A stretch of 64,000 nucleotides of DNA, from assembly GCA_902800055.1 (NCBI GenBank), contig CADCCW010000006.1, positions 32,810-96,809 on the forward strand, read 5' to 3'. This document shows positions 16,692 to 24,789 of the stretch, piece after piece (position 1 is the first letter of the stretch; the number at the start of each line of letters is the position of its first letter). The notes under the pieces are model-generated. The model worked only from the letters and a program-made list of their open reading frames with translations. It made no database searches and was not told the origin of the DNA. The position numbers and the translations under genes are program-made. The stretch is from an uncultured bacterium (lineage in GTDB: Bacteria > Verrucomicrobiota > Kiritimatiellia > RFP12 > UBA1067).

Positions 16692-18344
16692 TCACATTGC
16701 CTTCCAGTCGGCAGCTGGCACACCATTTATAATTTTGCTCTTCAGGAATGCCGCCACCTTTTCTTCTCTTATGGCAGATTCCCCTCTGCTGATAAGTTGT
16801 TTTACTCTTTTCAATTCATCAATTGAGAAGTCACCTTCATTTGCCAATGAATCTACATGGCAGTATTGATCTGGGCGAAGGATCAAATCAGCACCGCCCT
16901 GCATAAATGACTCTTGCGCATTGGAATACAGGTCAACGATCTTCCCTTTAGACAACCAACCGGTCAGACTCTTCGGTACCTTTATATATCCTTTTGCCGT
17001 TGTAGTTGTCCCTATGCTAAGGACATCAATCTGCGCAGGATCCACCCCAAAATAATGAACTGCATGTAGGACAGCAATCAACATAGGCATGTTTGCGCCA
17101 ACCCCACCATCAAGATATCTACCAATAGAATAAGCATGCCTCACCTCGGCTGGAGGGAAATATGACGGAGCGGCAGATGTTGCCCGAGCGACATCAAACA
17201 TGCTCACATCCCCATCATATTGACACAAGTCATCGTGTGGAGTGGTGAAATAATGCATCCGCCCGTCATCTGCTGAAAAGCTTGGGATAAGCAACCGGCA
17301 ACAAGAATCCTTAAGGCATTTCTCGCCAACTATCTCATACAATGCCTTCTCAAGTCCTTTTACCTCATATTTTCCTTTAAAGAGCCACCGGAGACATCGC
17401 GATGTAACATTACCTTTTGGGAAAACCACCGCACCTTTATCCCGATAAAAGTCAAGTAGTTTCCTCGCATCGGCTCCCGCTCCAAGTCCTAGAGCTATCA
17501 ATCCACCCGTCGATGTACCCGACACCAAATCAAAATACTCGACAATGTTGCAGCCATATACTTTCTCAATTGCAGACAGAACAGCAGCACTGAACGCCCC
17601 TTTTATCCCCCCTCCATTGAGCGAAAGTATCCTAAAACTACCTGGCCAAACTGATTTACCGTTACGTAACCTTCTTGCAGAAATTTTCAAAGGAAGTCGG
17701 GACAATCCCGCTACTATCAATGCGAATATCTCACTGATATCGCTGCTATCGGTCAACTTAGCATTCTCAGAACTCGACAATCCATTCATCAGATTATCTA
17801 TCCTGTTGTTTTCTATATATCGCTTCGCATCTCCGCCAAAGCCTCCTATGATATAACACGGCAAACCGGCCTCACGCGCAAAATCTATCTCTTCCGTTAT
17901 CCCTGCACGCCCTTTTGCCCCTAAATGAAGTTTCCCGCCAACTGCAACAAAGGCATTACATCGTGTTGAAAGCTCACACCTCATCTTTCTTAAGCTCGCA
18001 TCACGTCCCTTATCGTCGGCAGGAGTGCGAATCACAGTTATTGTCTTGGCATATTCATCAGCAAGAGTTGGAGCTGGTGCATTATCGAGAAAGAATTGCG
18101 ATGCAACAAGCGTAAGCGCCGTCCTGCGCCGATCCTCTGGAATGTACTCTAATTCTTCATGTAACCACTTACTTATGACAGGATGCATTCCATGTACAAT
18201 TATGCCACCTTGTGAATACACCTCTCGTGCCAATTGCCGGATGAGAGATTCCATATCATTCAACTGGTCTTGGGTTTGGTTCTGCTCGTCGCTTGCGGAC
18301 GACAGCCACAAAATAACATTGGAAATATCGGGATTTGTAGACAT
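16692..18344 (-). CDS. SLOG-patatin fusion (nucleotide-sensing phospholipase candidate)
   Basis: A 550-residue two-domain protein. Residues 1-215 form a SLOG-type Rossmannoid domain: SNVILWLSSASDE, GGIIVHGMHPVIS (46-58, like the GGHP motif of SLOG cluster proteins), CNAFVAVGGK, and GITEEIDFAREAGLPCYIIGG. Residues about 236-530 form a patatin-like phospholipase: oxyanion loop NGGGIKG (243-249), nucleophile elbow SGTSTGG with Ser278, and the dyad Asp412 in LDGGVGANMP. All catalytic residues are present. SLOG domains bind nucleotide derivatives, and in Thoeris ThsA a SLOG domain binds the TIR-made cADPR isomer. Sitting between two ThsB-like TIR genes, this protein is likely a phospholipase switched on by such a signal, analogous to CapV in CBASS. 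The SLOG subtype is judged from memory. Confidence 0.82.
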   Translation of the reverse strand: MSTNPDISNVILWLSSASDEQNQTQDQLNDMESLIRQLAREVYSQGGIIVHGMHPVISKWLHEELEYIPEDRRRTALTLVASQFFLDNAPAPTLADEYAKTITVIRTPADDKGRDASLRKMRCELSTRCNAFVAVGGKLHLGAKGRAGITEEIDFAREAGLPCYIIGGFGGDAKRYIENNRIDNLMNGLSSSENAKLTDSSDISEIFALIVAGLSRLPLKISARRLRNGKSVWPGSFRILSLNGGGIKGAFSAAVLSAIEKVYGCNIVEYFDLVSGTSTGGLIALGLGAGADARKLLDFYRDKGAVVFPKGNVTSRCLRWLFKGKYEVKGLEKALYEIVGEKCLKDSCCRLLIPSFSADDGRMHYFTTPHDDLCQYDGDVSMFDVARATSAAPSYFPPAEVRHAYSIGRYLDGGVGANMPMLIAVLHAVHYFGVDPAQIDVLSIGTTTTAKGYIKVPKSLTGWLSKGKIVDLYSNAQESFMQGGADLILRPDQYCHVDSLANEGDFSIDELKRVKQLISRGESAIREEKVAAFLKSKIINGVPAADWKAM

Positions 18345-18375
18345 TCCGCAATAATCTTATTACGCCTTTCGACCT

Positions 18376-19092
18376 TTAAGATTGAATCACTTTTTGAATA
18401 TCATATTCATCAATATGATTATCCCTAAGATCACAAACGCGCTCTATTTGTTTTGTTGGATGCTCAATAAACTCCGTCCATGTCACTATTGGCATATAGG
18501 AAAATTCTCCATAATGTATGCGTTCATGTTGATTATCACATATCTTTATGTCCGTTGCTTTTTCGCTTGATGATTTCCGGTTAAATGTATTCCGCCAGAT
18601 TATCTCAAAAAGCCAATGCGTATTATGCCATCTGCATTGTTCGGGACAGCAATTTCTCTTGTATATGCAATAGTCGTACGAACCATTAGCGGCTGGCAGC
18701 ACCACTCCAAGAAGCGCATTTGTATGGCTAGTCCGGTCTTCCCGGGTTATATCTTTTAAGGAATACGATATTTCCCATGGGATCCATTGATCACGGTCTT
18801 TTTTATTCTCTACACGCATTTTGGGAGAGATAAGCACTATCGTAACACTACTGTCAGAAATGAGTTCTTTCAGTTTCCCCTCTATATATTCATCCGAAAA
18901 GCCACTCAAATCATTATTAGATTCCTCTCCTTTATAAATGTGATCCGACAATTCAATTTTATCGGCAAGAAAATCAACATATGCTCGCGTCAACGAAAAG
19001 CCTGGATCAAGGTACTCTATTAACGAATAAGGTTTTAGCGGCTTCACCGACATATCCTTATATTTATATGATACAAAAACTTTTCTACTCAT
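18376..19092 (-). CDS. ThsB-like TIR protein (DUF1863)
   Basis: A 238-residue member of the DUF1863/ThsB-like TIR family. It opens with SRKVFVSYKYKDMSVKPL, has DHIYKGEESNNDLSGFSDEYIE split by loops, the strand SSVTIVLISPKM, and DQWIPWEISYSL, where the glutamate after WIPW is the expected catalytic residue. The C-terminal 100 residues contain a Cys-rich loop (YKRNCCPEQCRWHN) common in this subfamily as far as I recall. It is 31 bases upstream of the SLOG-patatin gene, in the same direction, so the two are probably co-transcribed as signal maker and receiver. Confidence 0.85.
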   Translation of the reverse strand: MSRKVFVSYKYKDMSVKPLKPYSLIEYLDPGFSLTRAYVDFLADKIELSDHIYKGEESNNDLSGFSDEYIEGKLKELISDSSVTIVLISPKMRVENKKDRDQWIPWEISYSLKDITREDRTSHTNALLGVVLPAANGSYDYCIYKRNCCPEQCRWHNTHWLFEIIWRNTFNRKSSSEKATDIKICDNQHERIHYGEFSYMPIVTWTEFIEHPTKQIERVCDLRDNHIDEYDIQKVIQS

Positions 19093-19148
19093 TGACTCAA
19101 TTCCTTAATATCTCGTTCAGCAATTTCGAAACTAGACAAGCAACTGTA

Positions 19149-19352
19149 TCATCCATTGCGAAGTTCTGACAGCACATTTTCAACTATGTAACCATCGCTC
19201 ATCAGCTGAAGACCATATTTCGGATCAGATAGCTGGCGATATGTCTTCGTTGAATAGAACAGGTCTAACGCACGTTCTTCGCTTATGGCAAGCACAGAAG
19301 CAATTTCCATGATTATTCTGGCTGTCTTTCTCCAAAGGACGCTATCTCGCAT
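19149..19352 (-). CDS. DUF3791 small protein
   Basis: A 67-residue helical protein of the DUF3791 kind, with ISEERALDLFYSTKTYRQLSD and the end GLQLMSDGYIVENVLSEL. AAAGGAG lies eight bases before the ATG. It follows the DUF3990 gene by only three bases. DUF3791 and DUF3990 genes are commonly adjacent, and a toxin-antitoxin role is plausible with the small protein as antitoxin; that is inference from gene pairing. A second, more divergent DUF3791-like protein lies on the other side of the DUF3990 gene, so the cassette is symmetrical. Confidence 0.72.
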   Translation of the reverse strand: MRDSVLWRKTARIIMEIASVLAISEERALDLFYSTKTYRQLSDPKYGLQLMSDGYIVENVLSELRNG

Positions 19353-19355
19353 AGG

Positions 19356-19871
19356 TCACGCTCCTTTCAATTCAACAGACTCAACATGCCTGAGATACGT
19401 GTCTATGACCTTTTGCGCACGAATACATATCTGATGATTGACTTTCTTGTACGCAAGCTGACCCAAGGCCTGTTCTGCGGTTATCCGCCCGTTCTCGTAG
19501 TCCTCTACGGTATCAATCACGTTGTCATTTGCCACGCCGCCTTCGATAACATCATACTGGTTCTGCAGATTTCCGCCAGCTCGGCAATCCACCACATAAT
19601 CCAGCCAGGGGATATCATAAGCATCGAATTTCTTATAGCGCTGTCCAATATCTCTTCTGGCGGCAGCAGTGTCAAACTCGTAGACATTCAGATATGCCTT
19701 GCGATTTCTGCCGCGGCTTGCTATCGTCTTTGCCCACGACTCAGCCTGTCCGCGCAATTTTGTCAAATAGAAACCCTGCCCGAAATCGACCTTAGACCGG
19801 CCTACATTTGCCAACGGGCCGCGCACAACCGTGTCCGAACCATGAAACAGCTTCATTCCCCAGCCTCCCAA
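19356..19871 (-). CDS. DUF3990 protein (ADP-ribosyltransferase-like toxin candidate)
   Basis: A 171-residue DUF3990 family member. The motif pattern MKLFHGSDTVVRGP, then DFGQGFYLTKLRGQAESWA, and VVDCRAGG is what the family shows and resembles the H-Y-[EQ] active-site framework of ADP-ribosyltransferases. The more likely start is the internal ATG of MKLFHGS (19856) rather than MGGWG at 19871, since the first five residues are not conserved in the family as I remember it. It lies between two DUF3791 genes with overlaps or gaps of a few bases, as expected for a toxin with its partner. Enzymatic activity is inferred only. Confidence 0.72.
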   Translation of the reverse strand: MGGWGMKLFHGSDTVVRGPLANVGRSKVDFGQGFYLTKLRGQAESWAKTIASRGRNRKAYLNVYEFDTAAARRDIGQRYKKFDAYDIPWLDYVVDCRAGGNLQNQYDVIEGGVANDNVIDTVEDYENGRITAEQALGQLAYKKVNHQICIRAQKVIDTYLRHVESVELKGA

Positions 19872-20089
19872 TTCTTCAACGCGGTCACCGTATCATCAAC
19901 AACCCATTCAAAGCTCTGCGTGTGCAAATCATCATACCTGCCCAGCAGTCGTTCGTGAATCAGATTCTGAGCCTTAAGCCGATCATGCATTTTCTGTCCA
20001 GAAATGTGCAATCTCCTGGCTCCACCTTCGATTGCCATCACCGCAAAATGTATGTGATCGTACATCTTGGACCTGGGCTTTGAATTCAT
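19853..20089 (-). CDS. DUF3791-like small protein
   Basis: A 78-residue protein with DHIHFAVMAIEGGARRLHISG and LLGRYDDLHTQSFEWVVDDTV, the layout of DUF3791 proteins (a short sensor-like helix bundle). Its ATG overlaps the stop of a preceding short ORF (ATGA at 20086-20089) and its 3' end overlaps the DUF3990 start, so all three are translationally coupled. A promoter with an extended -10 lies 180 bases upstream (20269). Likely antitoxin or chaperone partner of the DUF3990 protein; inference from context. Confidence 0.68.
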   Translation of the reverse strand: MNSKPRSKMYDHIHFAVMAIEGGARRLHISGQKMHDRLKAQNLIHERLLGRYDDLHTQSFEWVVDDTVTALKNWEAGE

Positions 20090-20256
20090 TTAACGCTACC
20101 CTCCAGTACATTCAGATGACAATAACCTAAATACAATGGGGTCAGCCCCCATGACAAAGAAATCCCTTTCGCAACAAGCTCCGCGCCAGTGAAGTATGCA
20201 GCCGCACACCTCACTTTGGCGGCAAACCGCCGCGACATGTACATTCCTCCATTCAT
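20086..20256 (-). CDS. Short ORF containing a dispersed repeat, leader of the DUF3791/DUF3990 cassette
   Basis: From an ATG at 20256, 12 bases after a TGGTATAAT box, a 56-codon frame reads MNGGMYMSRRFAAKVRCAAA and on through FTGAELVAKGISLSWG to a TGA that overlaps the next start codon. Much of it is encoded by a copy of a 45-bp dispersed repeat (20171-20217) also found near 22420-22464. It may be a translated leader that couples ribosomes onto the DUF3791 gene, or just an open repeat inside a 180-base leader. No protein family is recognisable, so expression is the question to settle. Confidence 0.35.
   Translation of the reverse strand: MNGGMYMSRRFAAKVRCAAAYFTGAELVAKGISLSWGLTPLYLGYCHLNVLEGSVK
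20171..20217. repeat. Dispersed ~45-bp repeat, copy 1
   Basis: Shares GTATGCAGCCG and ACCTCACTT exactly, plus CAAGCT and flanking similarity, with 22420-22464. It lies inside the short leader ORF 5' to the DUF3791/DUF3990 cassette. Confidence 0.65.
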
Positions 20257-20268
20257 GCTTACCTGCGT

Positions 20269-20277
20269 ATTATACCA
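20269..20277 (-). promoter_or_regulatory. Extended -10 promoter for the DUF3791/DUF3990 cassette
   Basis: Minus strand reads TGGTATAAT, an extended -10 (TGn plus TATAAT), 12 bases before the ATG at 20256 and about 180 before the DUF3791 start. The same nonamer occurs before four other minus-strand genes in this window. Confidence 0.6.
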
Positions 20278-20306
20278 CATCTCCATTCTTCTGTGCATCT
20301 CGTGGT

Positions 20307-22415
20307 TCAAATCTCTGCGTTCTTTGCGTTCTTTGCGGCCAAACAATCTGCTGCGGCGGTTTTGCCGCGCTTTCGCCACTCGGCGGCGCCGGCGCTCATG
20401 TAGTCGTAGATGCCCGCCTTCCAGTTGGCGACGCGGGCCTTGGCCTGCGGCGTATCCGCAAGGCGCTCGGCATCAGCCATCAACGCCTCTAGCCTGCACA
20501 TGACCTCTGGCGTGCCGAGCACATCCCAGGCGATGCGCGCCGACTGGTGCGCATACTGGTATTTGTCCAAGAAATCCCGCGGGTAGTTTGCCGCCTTGCA
20601 GTAGCGCGCCTCGACCAGGTCGTAAAACCGCCTGATCGGCGCCGCGGCAGCGCCATAGGACGAGAAGTAGTCGGCCGCGAGGGGCTTGAGCGGCTCCCTT
20701 GGATTCCACATCCACCGAAGCGACAGGTAGTTTTCGTAGTCGTCCACAAAACCGCAGTTGAAGATGTTCTTGGAGATCTCGAGGTCGGCGAGCAGCTCGT
20801 ATTCGTCCTTGAGCACCTGCGCGAAGAACCCCGGGAAGCAGTTGACGTGGGTGAAGCGGTCGGCGCGCTCCTTGGGGAAGGTGTTGTAGAGCCAGAGCCC
20901 AAACGGCCGGCAGGGATATGCCGCCCGCCAGTCATGGAGCTGGCGCACCTCAATGGCATAGTTGTCGACATAGGGCATACGATTGCAGATAAAGCAATAA
21001 TGGACGACCACATTCGGTTCGAGCCGGAAGGACGGGACTCCGCACCGCGAACCATAGGCGAGGGTCGAGATCTGCTTGCCTGGATGCGACCGGGCGATCT
21101 CCCTCGCCACGGCATTGACGAAACGGTACCAGTAGTCGGAATGCTGGGAGTTGACATGCTCGAGGCCGGGGCGATACTGGCGCTCGCATTCCTCGCATTT
21201 GCAGAAGCCGAGGTTGTCCATCGGCTCCAGGCAATACGTATCCTTGCCCCAGATATGTCCCTGCATGCCGATGTTGCGGTAGGTCGCGCGGTATCCGCCG
21301 TGGTCAAAGTAGTCCCGGACATCGGCGACGGTCTGCTTCAGCACCTCCGGATTGGAGAAACAGAGCTGTGGCGGCTCCTTCACGCCCTTGTATCCCTTGG
21401 CGAAAAGCTCCGGCCGGAACCGCTCGAACCCCGGGCTGGCCTTGTCCCAGAAGCGGTTGTACCACCAGTAGAACGAATGGTTGGCGTTCGAGATCTCGCC
21501 GCCGGCCTTCATGCGCCGGAGGAAGAGGATCTTGCGCCGGTCGATCTCCTCCTTCGCGGCGGCGAAGGAACGCCCGTTGGCGAACGCAGACGGATAGGCG
21601 ACCTGGAGATAGTTGGTCCATCCCGGCGACCCCGTCGTCCAGAGCTCGGGCGAATAGGCGGCGGCGAACGTGCGCCCGTCGCACATGTTGCCGGGGTTGC
21701 GCCCCTGGGCGAAGGGCCTGGCCTGGCGGTCTTGCCGCTTGACGGAGAGATCGGGGTCGGAGGGAACAATCGTGCCGGCGTCGGTGGGGTCGAGCCACCG
21801 CACACCGCAGTAGTCCCAAAGGAAGTCCAGCACGGCGTATTCGGGGAAGCCGCCGCTTTCAAGGGCGACGCCGTCGTCGGAGAACGCAATCCGAAGCTGC
21901 TGTTCCTCAAGCCTGGGGTTGTATCCGATCCGCAGCGCCTTGCGGCCCGCCGTCGGCTGGGCGACGATCGCGAAGTCGCCGCCGGTAATCTGGTCGAGGT
22001 GCGACTTCAGCTCGTCCGCGGCAAAACGAACGCCCGAGTCGGCGTCGGGGGCGATGACGATGTCCGCGAGCGGCTTGCCGCCTTCGGCCAGCGGCAGCCG
22101 GCCGAAGGACAGGAACGCATTGCCCAGGCCGCCCGTCGCACAGCCAGCGAAAAGCATCAGCATCGCCCCGACCGCGGCAATTCCGCCGCGGGACCGGCAG
22201 CTGTGGAGTTCCGGCGAGAAGTCCATCTGCAGCGCCCGCGCGAGCTTGGCCGCGGTGCGGAAGGAGAAGTTGACGTCCTGGCGGAGGACCTTGGTGATGT
22301 AGGGGCGGGACACCTTCATCCGCTTGGCGAGGTCGGTTTGGGAAAGCCCGAGCTCCTTCATGCGCAGGAGAATCTGGCGCAGGAACACGGAGCAGATATG
22401 GTCGACGGTCTTCAC
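20307..22415 (-). CDS. HTH domain fused to a DUF4838 lipoprotein-like glycan-active protein
   Basis: One frame joins three parts. First is an Xre/HTH_3-type helix-turn-helix (LLRMKELGLSQTDLAKRM, SRPYITKVLRQDVNFSFRTA). Then comes a hydrophobic segment with a lipobox, GGIAAVGAMLMLFAGC. The rest is a ~600-residue DUF4838 protein (ADIVIAPDADSG, FWDKASPGFERFRPELFAKG, FGLWLYNTFPKERADRF). DUF4838 proteins are predicted carbohydrate-active, exported enzymes. I start at the GTG at 22415 (VKTVDHICSVF), since the longer frame to 22511 only adds residues from a dispersed repeat. A second start, the Met of MDFSPELHS, would give a normal lipoprotein without the HTH, so one locus may yield two products. The C-terminus (AAKNAKNAEI) is encoded by 9-bp repeats and looks like an in-frame addition. 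Function of the fusion is unknown. Confidence 0.75.
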   Translation of the reverse strand: MKTVDHICSVFLRQILLRMKELGLSQTDLAKRMKVSRPYITKVLRQDVNFSFRTAAKLARALQMDFSPELHSCRSRGGIAAVGAMLMLFAGCATGGLGNAFLSFGRLPLAEGGKPLADIVIAPDADSGVRFAADELKSHLDQITGGDFAIVAQPTAGRKALRIGYNPRLEEQQLRIAFSDDGVALESGGFPEYAVLDFLWDYCGVRWLDPTDAGTIVPSDPDLSVKRQDRQARPFAQGRNPGNMCDGRTFAAAYSPELWTTGSPGWTNYLQVAYPSAFANGRSFAAAKEEIDRRKILFLRRMKAGGEISNANHSFYWWYNRFWDKASPGFERFRPELFAKGYKGVKEPPQLCFSNPEVLKQTVADVRDYFDHGGYRATYRNIGMQGHIWGKDTYCLEPMDNLGFCKCEECERQYRPGLEHVNSQHSDYWYRFVNAVAREIARSHPGKQISTLAYGSRCGVPSFRLEPNVVVHYCFICNRMPYVDNYAIEVRQLHDWRAAYPCRPFGLWLYNTFPKERADRFTHVNCFPGFFAQVLKDEYELLADLEISKNIFNCGFVDDYENYLSLRWMWNPREPLKPLAADYFSSYGAAAAPIRRFYDLVEARYCKAANYPRDFLDKYQYAHQSARIAWDVLGTPEVMCRLEALMADAERLADTPQAKARVANWKAGIYDYMSAGAAEWRKRGKTAAADCLAAKNAKNAEI
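20313..20340. repeat. 9-bp tandem repeat at the 3' end of the DUF4838 gene
   Basis: On the minus strand GCAAAGAAC occurs twice followed by GCAGAG, encoding AKNAKNAE at the very end of the protein. The same family (GCAAAGNNN) appears twice in sctK, 22 kb away. Confidence 0.7.
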
Positions 22416-22419
22416 TTGG

Positions 22420-22464
22420 CGCCAAGCTCTCGCCCCGTGGGGTATGCAGCCGAATACCTCACTT
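22420..22464. repeat. Dispersed ~45-bp repeat, copy 2
   Basis: Second copy of the element, same orientation as copy 1, placed directly upstream of the GTG start of the HTH-DUF4838 gene. It keeps the frame open and so artificially lengthens that ORF by 32 codons. Confidence 0.65.
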
Positions 22465-22559
22465 CCACGGGTTTGCCCGACTTCTGACGTCGCTGGTGCA
22501 TAATGCGCCAACTTAATATCGCGTATTTTAACCTTTTAGTTAACAGAAGTCAAGCGGTC

Positions 22560-22785
22560 GGCCTTTGGGCGTCGCTTCGCTCCGAAGTGGCTCAGCAGCC
22601 AGCAGCCAACAGCCAACTGTCAGCGGACTTTGGCCGACGCGTACGCGTCGGAAGTGTTTCAGCAGCCAACAGCCAACTGTCAGCGGACAGTGTGAAGCGG
22701 ACAGGAAGACCTCCTTGCTGGTTGCTGCGTTGCTGGTTGCTGCGCTGCTTGAACACTTCCAACGCATTGCGTTGGCCGTACGGAG
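22560..22785. repeat. Composite intergenic repeat region
   Basis: No gene between 22512 and 22799. The stretch has a direct repeat of about 29 bases (22601-22629 and 22662-22690) built of CAGCCAA heptamers. It also has an inverted GTTGCTG-type array (about 22717-22750) and three palindromes: a GAAGC-type hairpin near 22573, a perfect 18-bp palindrome CCGACGCGTACGCGTCGG between the direct repeats, and CCAACGCA-T-TGCGTTGG near 22761. It could form extended stem structures in the RNA between the NusG-like gene and the DUF4838 gene. Confidence 0.75.
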
Positions 22786-22799
22786 AGGCGCGGAAACGG

Positions 22800-23305
22800 C
22801 TATTCGACCTTCTCCAGGTCCTCCGGAGACACCGAGAGCTCGACTGCCGCGCCGAGGATCTCGACGTTAAGGCAGATCTTGGCGGACGAGCCCTCGCGGC
22901 GGACGTAGCCCTCGGTGCCGCGCAGCGGACCGGCAGTCACCCTGACGAAATCCCCCTGCTTGAAAAGCTGTGTGCGGCGCATGTCCGGCGGCGCATGCTT
23001 CGCCGCGTGCTCGACCTGCCTCAGCTGGTGGATCATCTCGCGCGGGCGCGTCACGTAGATCGTGCTAACGATGAGGTTGGTCCTGAGCATCTCGATCCGC
23101 TCCTCCGGGGACATCCTGGAGAACACGTACCCGGGGAACACCGGGACGGACCTGCGCACCTTGCGCCGCTGGACCTTGGTGACCTTCAGCACCAGCGGAA
23201 GGTACCTGAAGCAGCCGTATCGCGCCAGATACAGCATGACCTTCTTCTCCGTGCGCGGCTTGACGTGCAGCACGAACCAGCTTTTCCGCGTCTGAACTTC
23301 GTCCG

Positions 23306-23309
<4 letters not shown>
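22800..23309 (-). CDS. NusG/RfaH-like transcription elongation factor
   Basis: A 169-residue protein with an N-terminal NGN domain (WFVLHVKPRTEKKVMLYLARYG, then VRRSVPVFPGYVFSRM) and a C-terminal KOW domain (FKQGDFVRVTAGPLRGTEGYV, CLNVEILGAAVELSV). It is a specialised paralogue of the RfaH/UpxY/LoaP type rather than the housekeeping NusG, judged by its lone position next to a helicase gene instead of secE/rplK. The ATG at 23309 overlaps the helicase stop (ATGA), so expression is coupled to it. Such factors let RNA polymerase read through long surface-polysaccharide operons; one lies 10.7 kb further on the same strand. Regulation of that operon is a hypothesis. Confidence 0.85.
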
Positions 23310-24613
<1,304 letters not shown>

Positions 24614-24620
24614 TGGTTAA

Positions 24621-24695
24621 TGGCTCGGGCGGCTGGATTCGAACCAGCGACCAATTGATTAACAGTCAACTGCGCTACCACTGCGCCACGCCCGA
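24621..24695 (-). tRNA. tRNA-Asn(GTT)
   Basis: The minus strand folds as a tRNA: acceptor TCGGGCG pairs with CGCCCGA; D arm GCGC/GCGC with loop AGTGGTA; anticodon arm GTTGA-CTGTTAA-TCAAT giving anticodon GTT; T arm GCTGG-TTCGAAT-CCAGC; discriminator G; CCA is encoded (24621-24623). The GTT anticodon reads asparagine codons AAC and AAU. Confidence 0.93.
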
Positions 24696-24711
24696 ATTTG
24701 GTTGTTGGGGT

Positions 24712-24783
24712 GTAGTATACCAAAAACGGACGCAAACTGGCAAGGGGGCATTTGCGCTCATACGGCAGTTTTTGGTATACTAC
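24712..24783. promoter_or_regulatory. Divergent promoter pair with a 16-bp perfect inverted repeat
   Basis: GTAGTATACCAAAAAC (24712-24727) is repeated as its exact reverse complement at 24768-24783. Each arm carries an extended -10 TGGTATACT, one facing the tRNA-Asn (minus, -10 at 24714-24719, 18 bases before the tRNA) and one facing the dCMP deaminase (plus, -10 at 24776-24781, 8 bases before its ATG). The two promoters stand back to back, so their -35 regions overlap and they may compete. Confidence 0.7.
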
Positions 24784-24789
24784 TCCGAA

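Noticed and set aside
16692..18344. CBASS with a CapV-type patatin
   Set aside because: No CD-NTase, Cap2 or Cap3 gene is present, and the sensor domain is SLOG beside TIR genes, so a Thoeris-like reading fits better.
20547..22487. A 646-codon plus-strand frame opposite the DUF4838 gene
   Set aside because: It has no recognisable domain, while the minus frame has the HTH, lipobox and DUF4838 parts.
22560..22785. Direct repeats as CRISPR repeats or a phage attachment site
   Set aside because: Only two copies, heptamer-based internal structure, and no integrase or cas gene in the window.
24621..24695. tRNA-Asn as an integration site of a mobile island
   Set aside because: No integrase, and no repeat of the tRNA 3' end was noticed elsewhere in the window.
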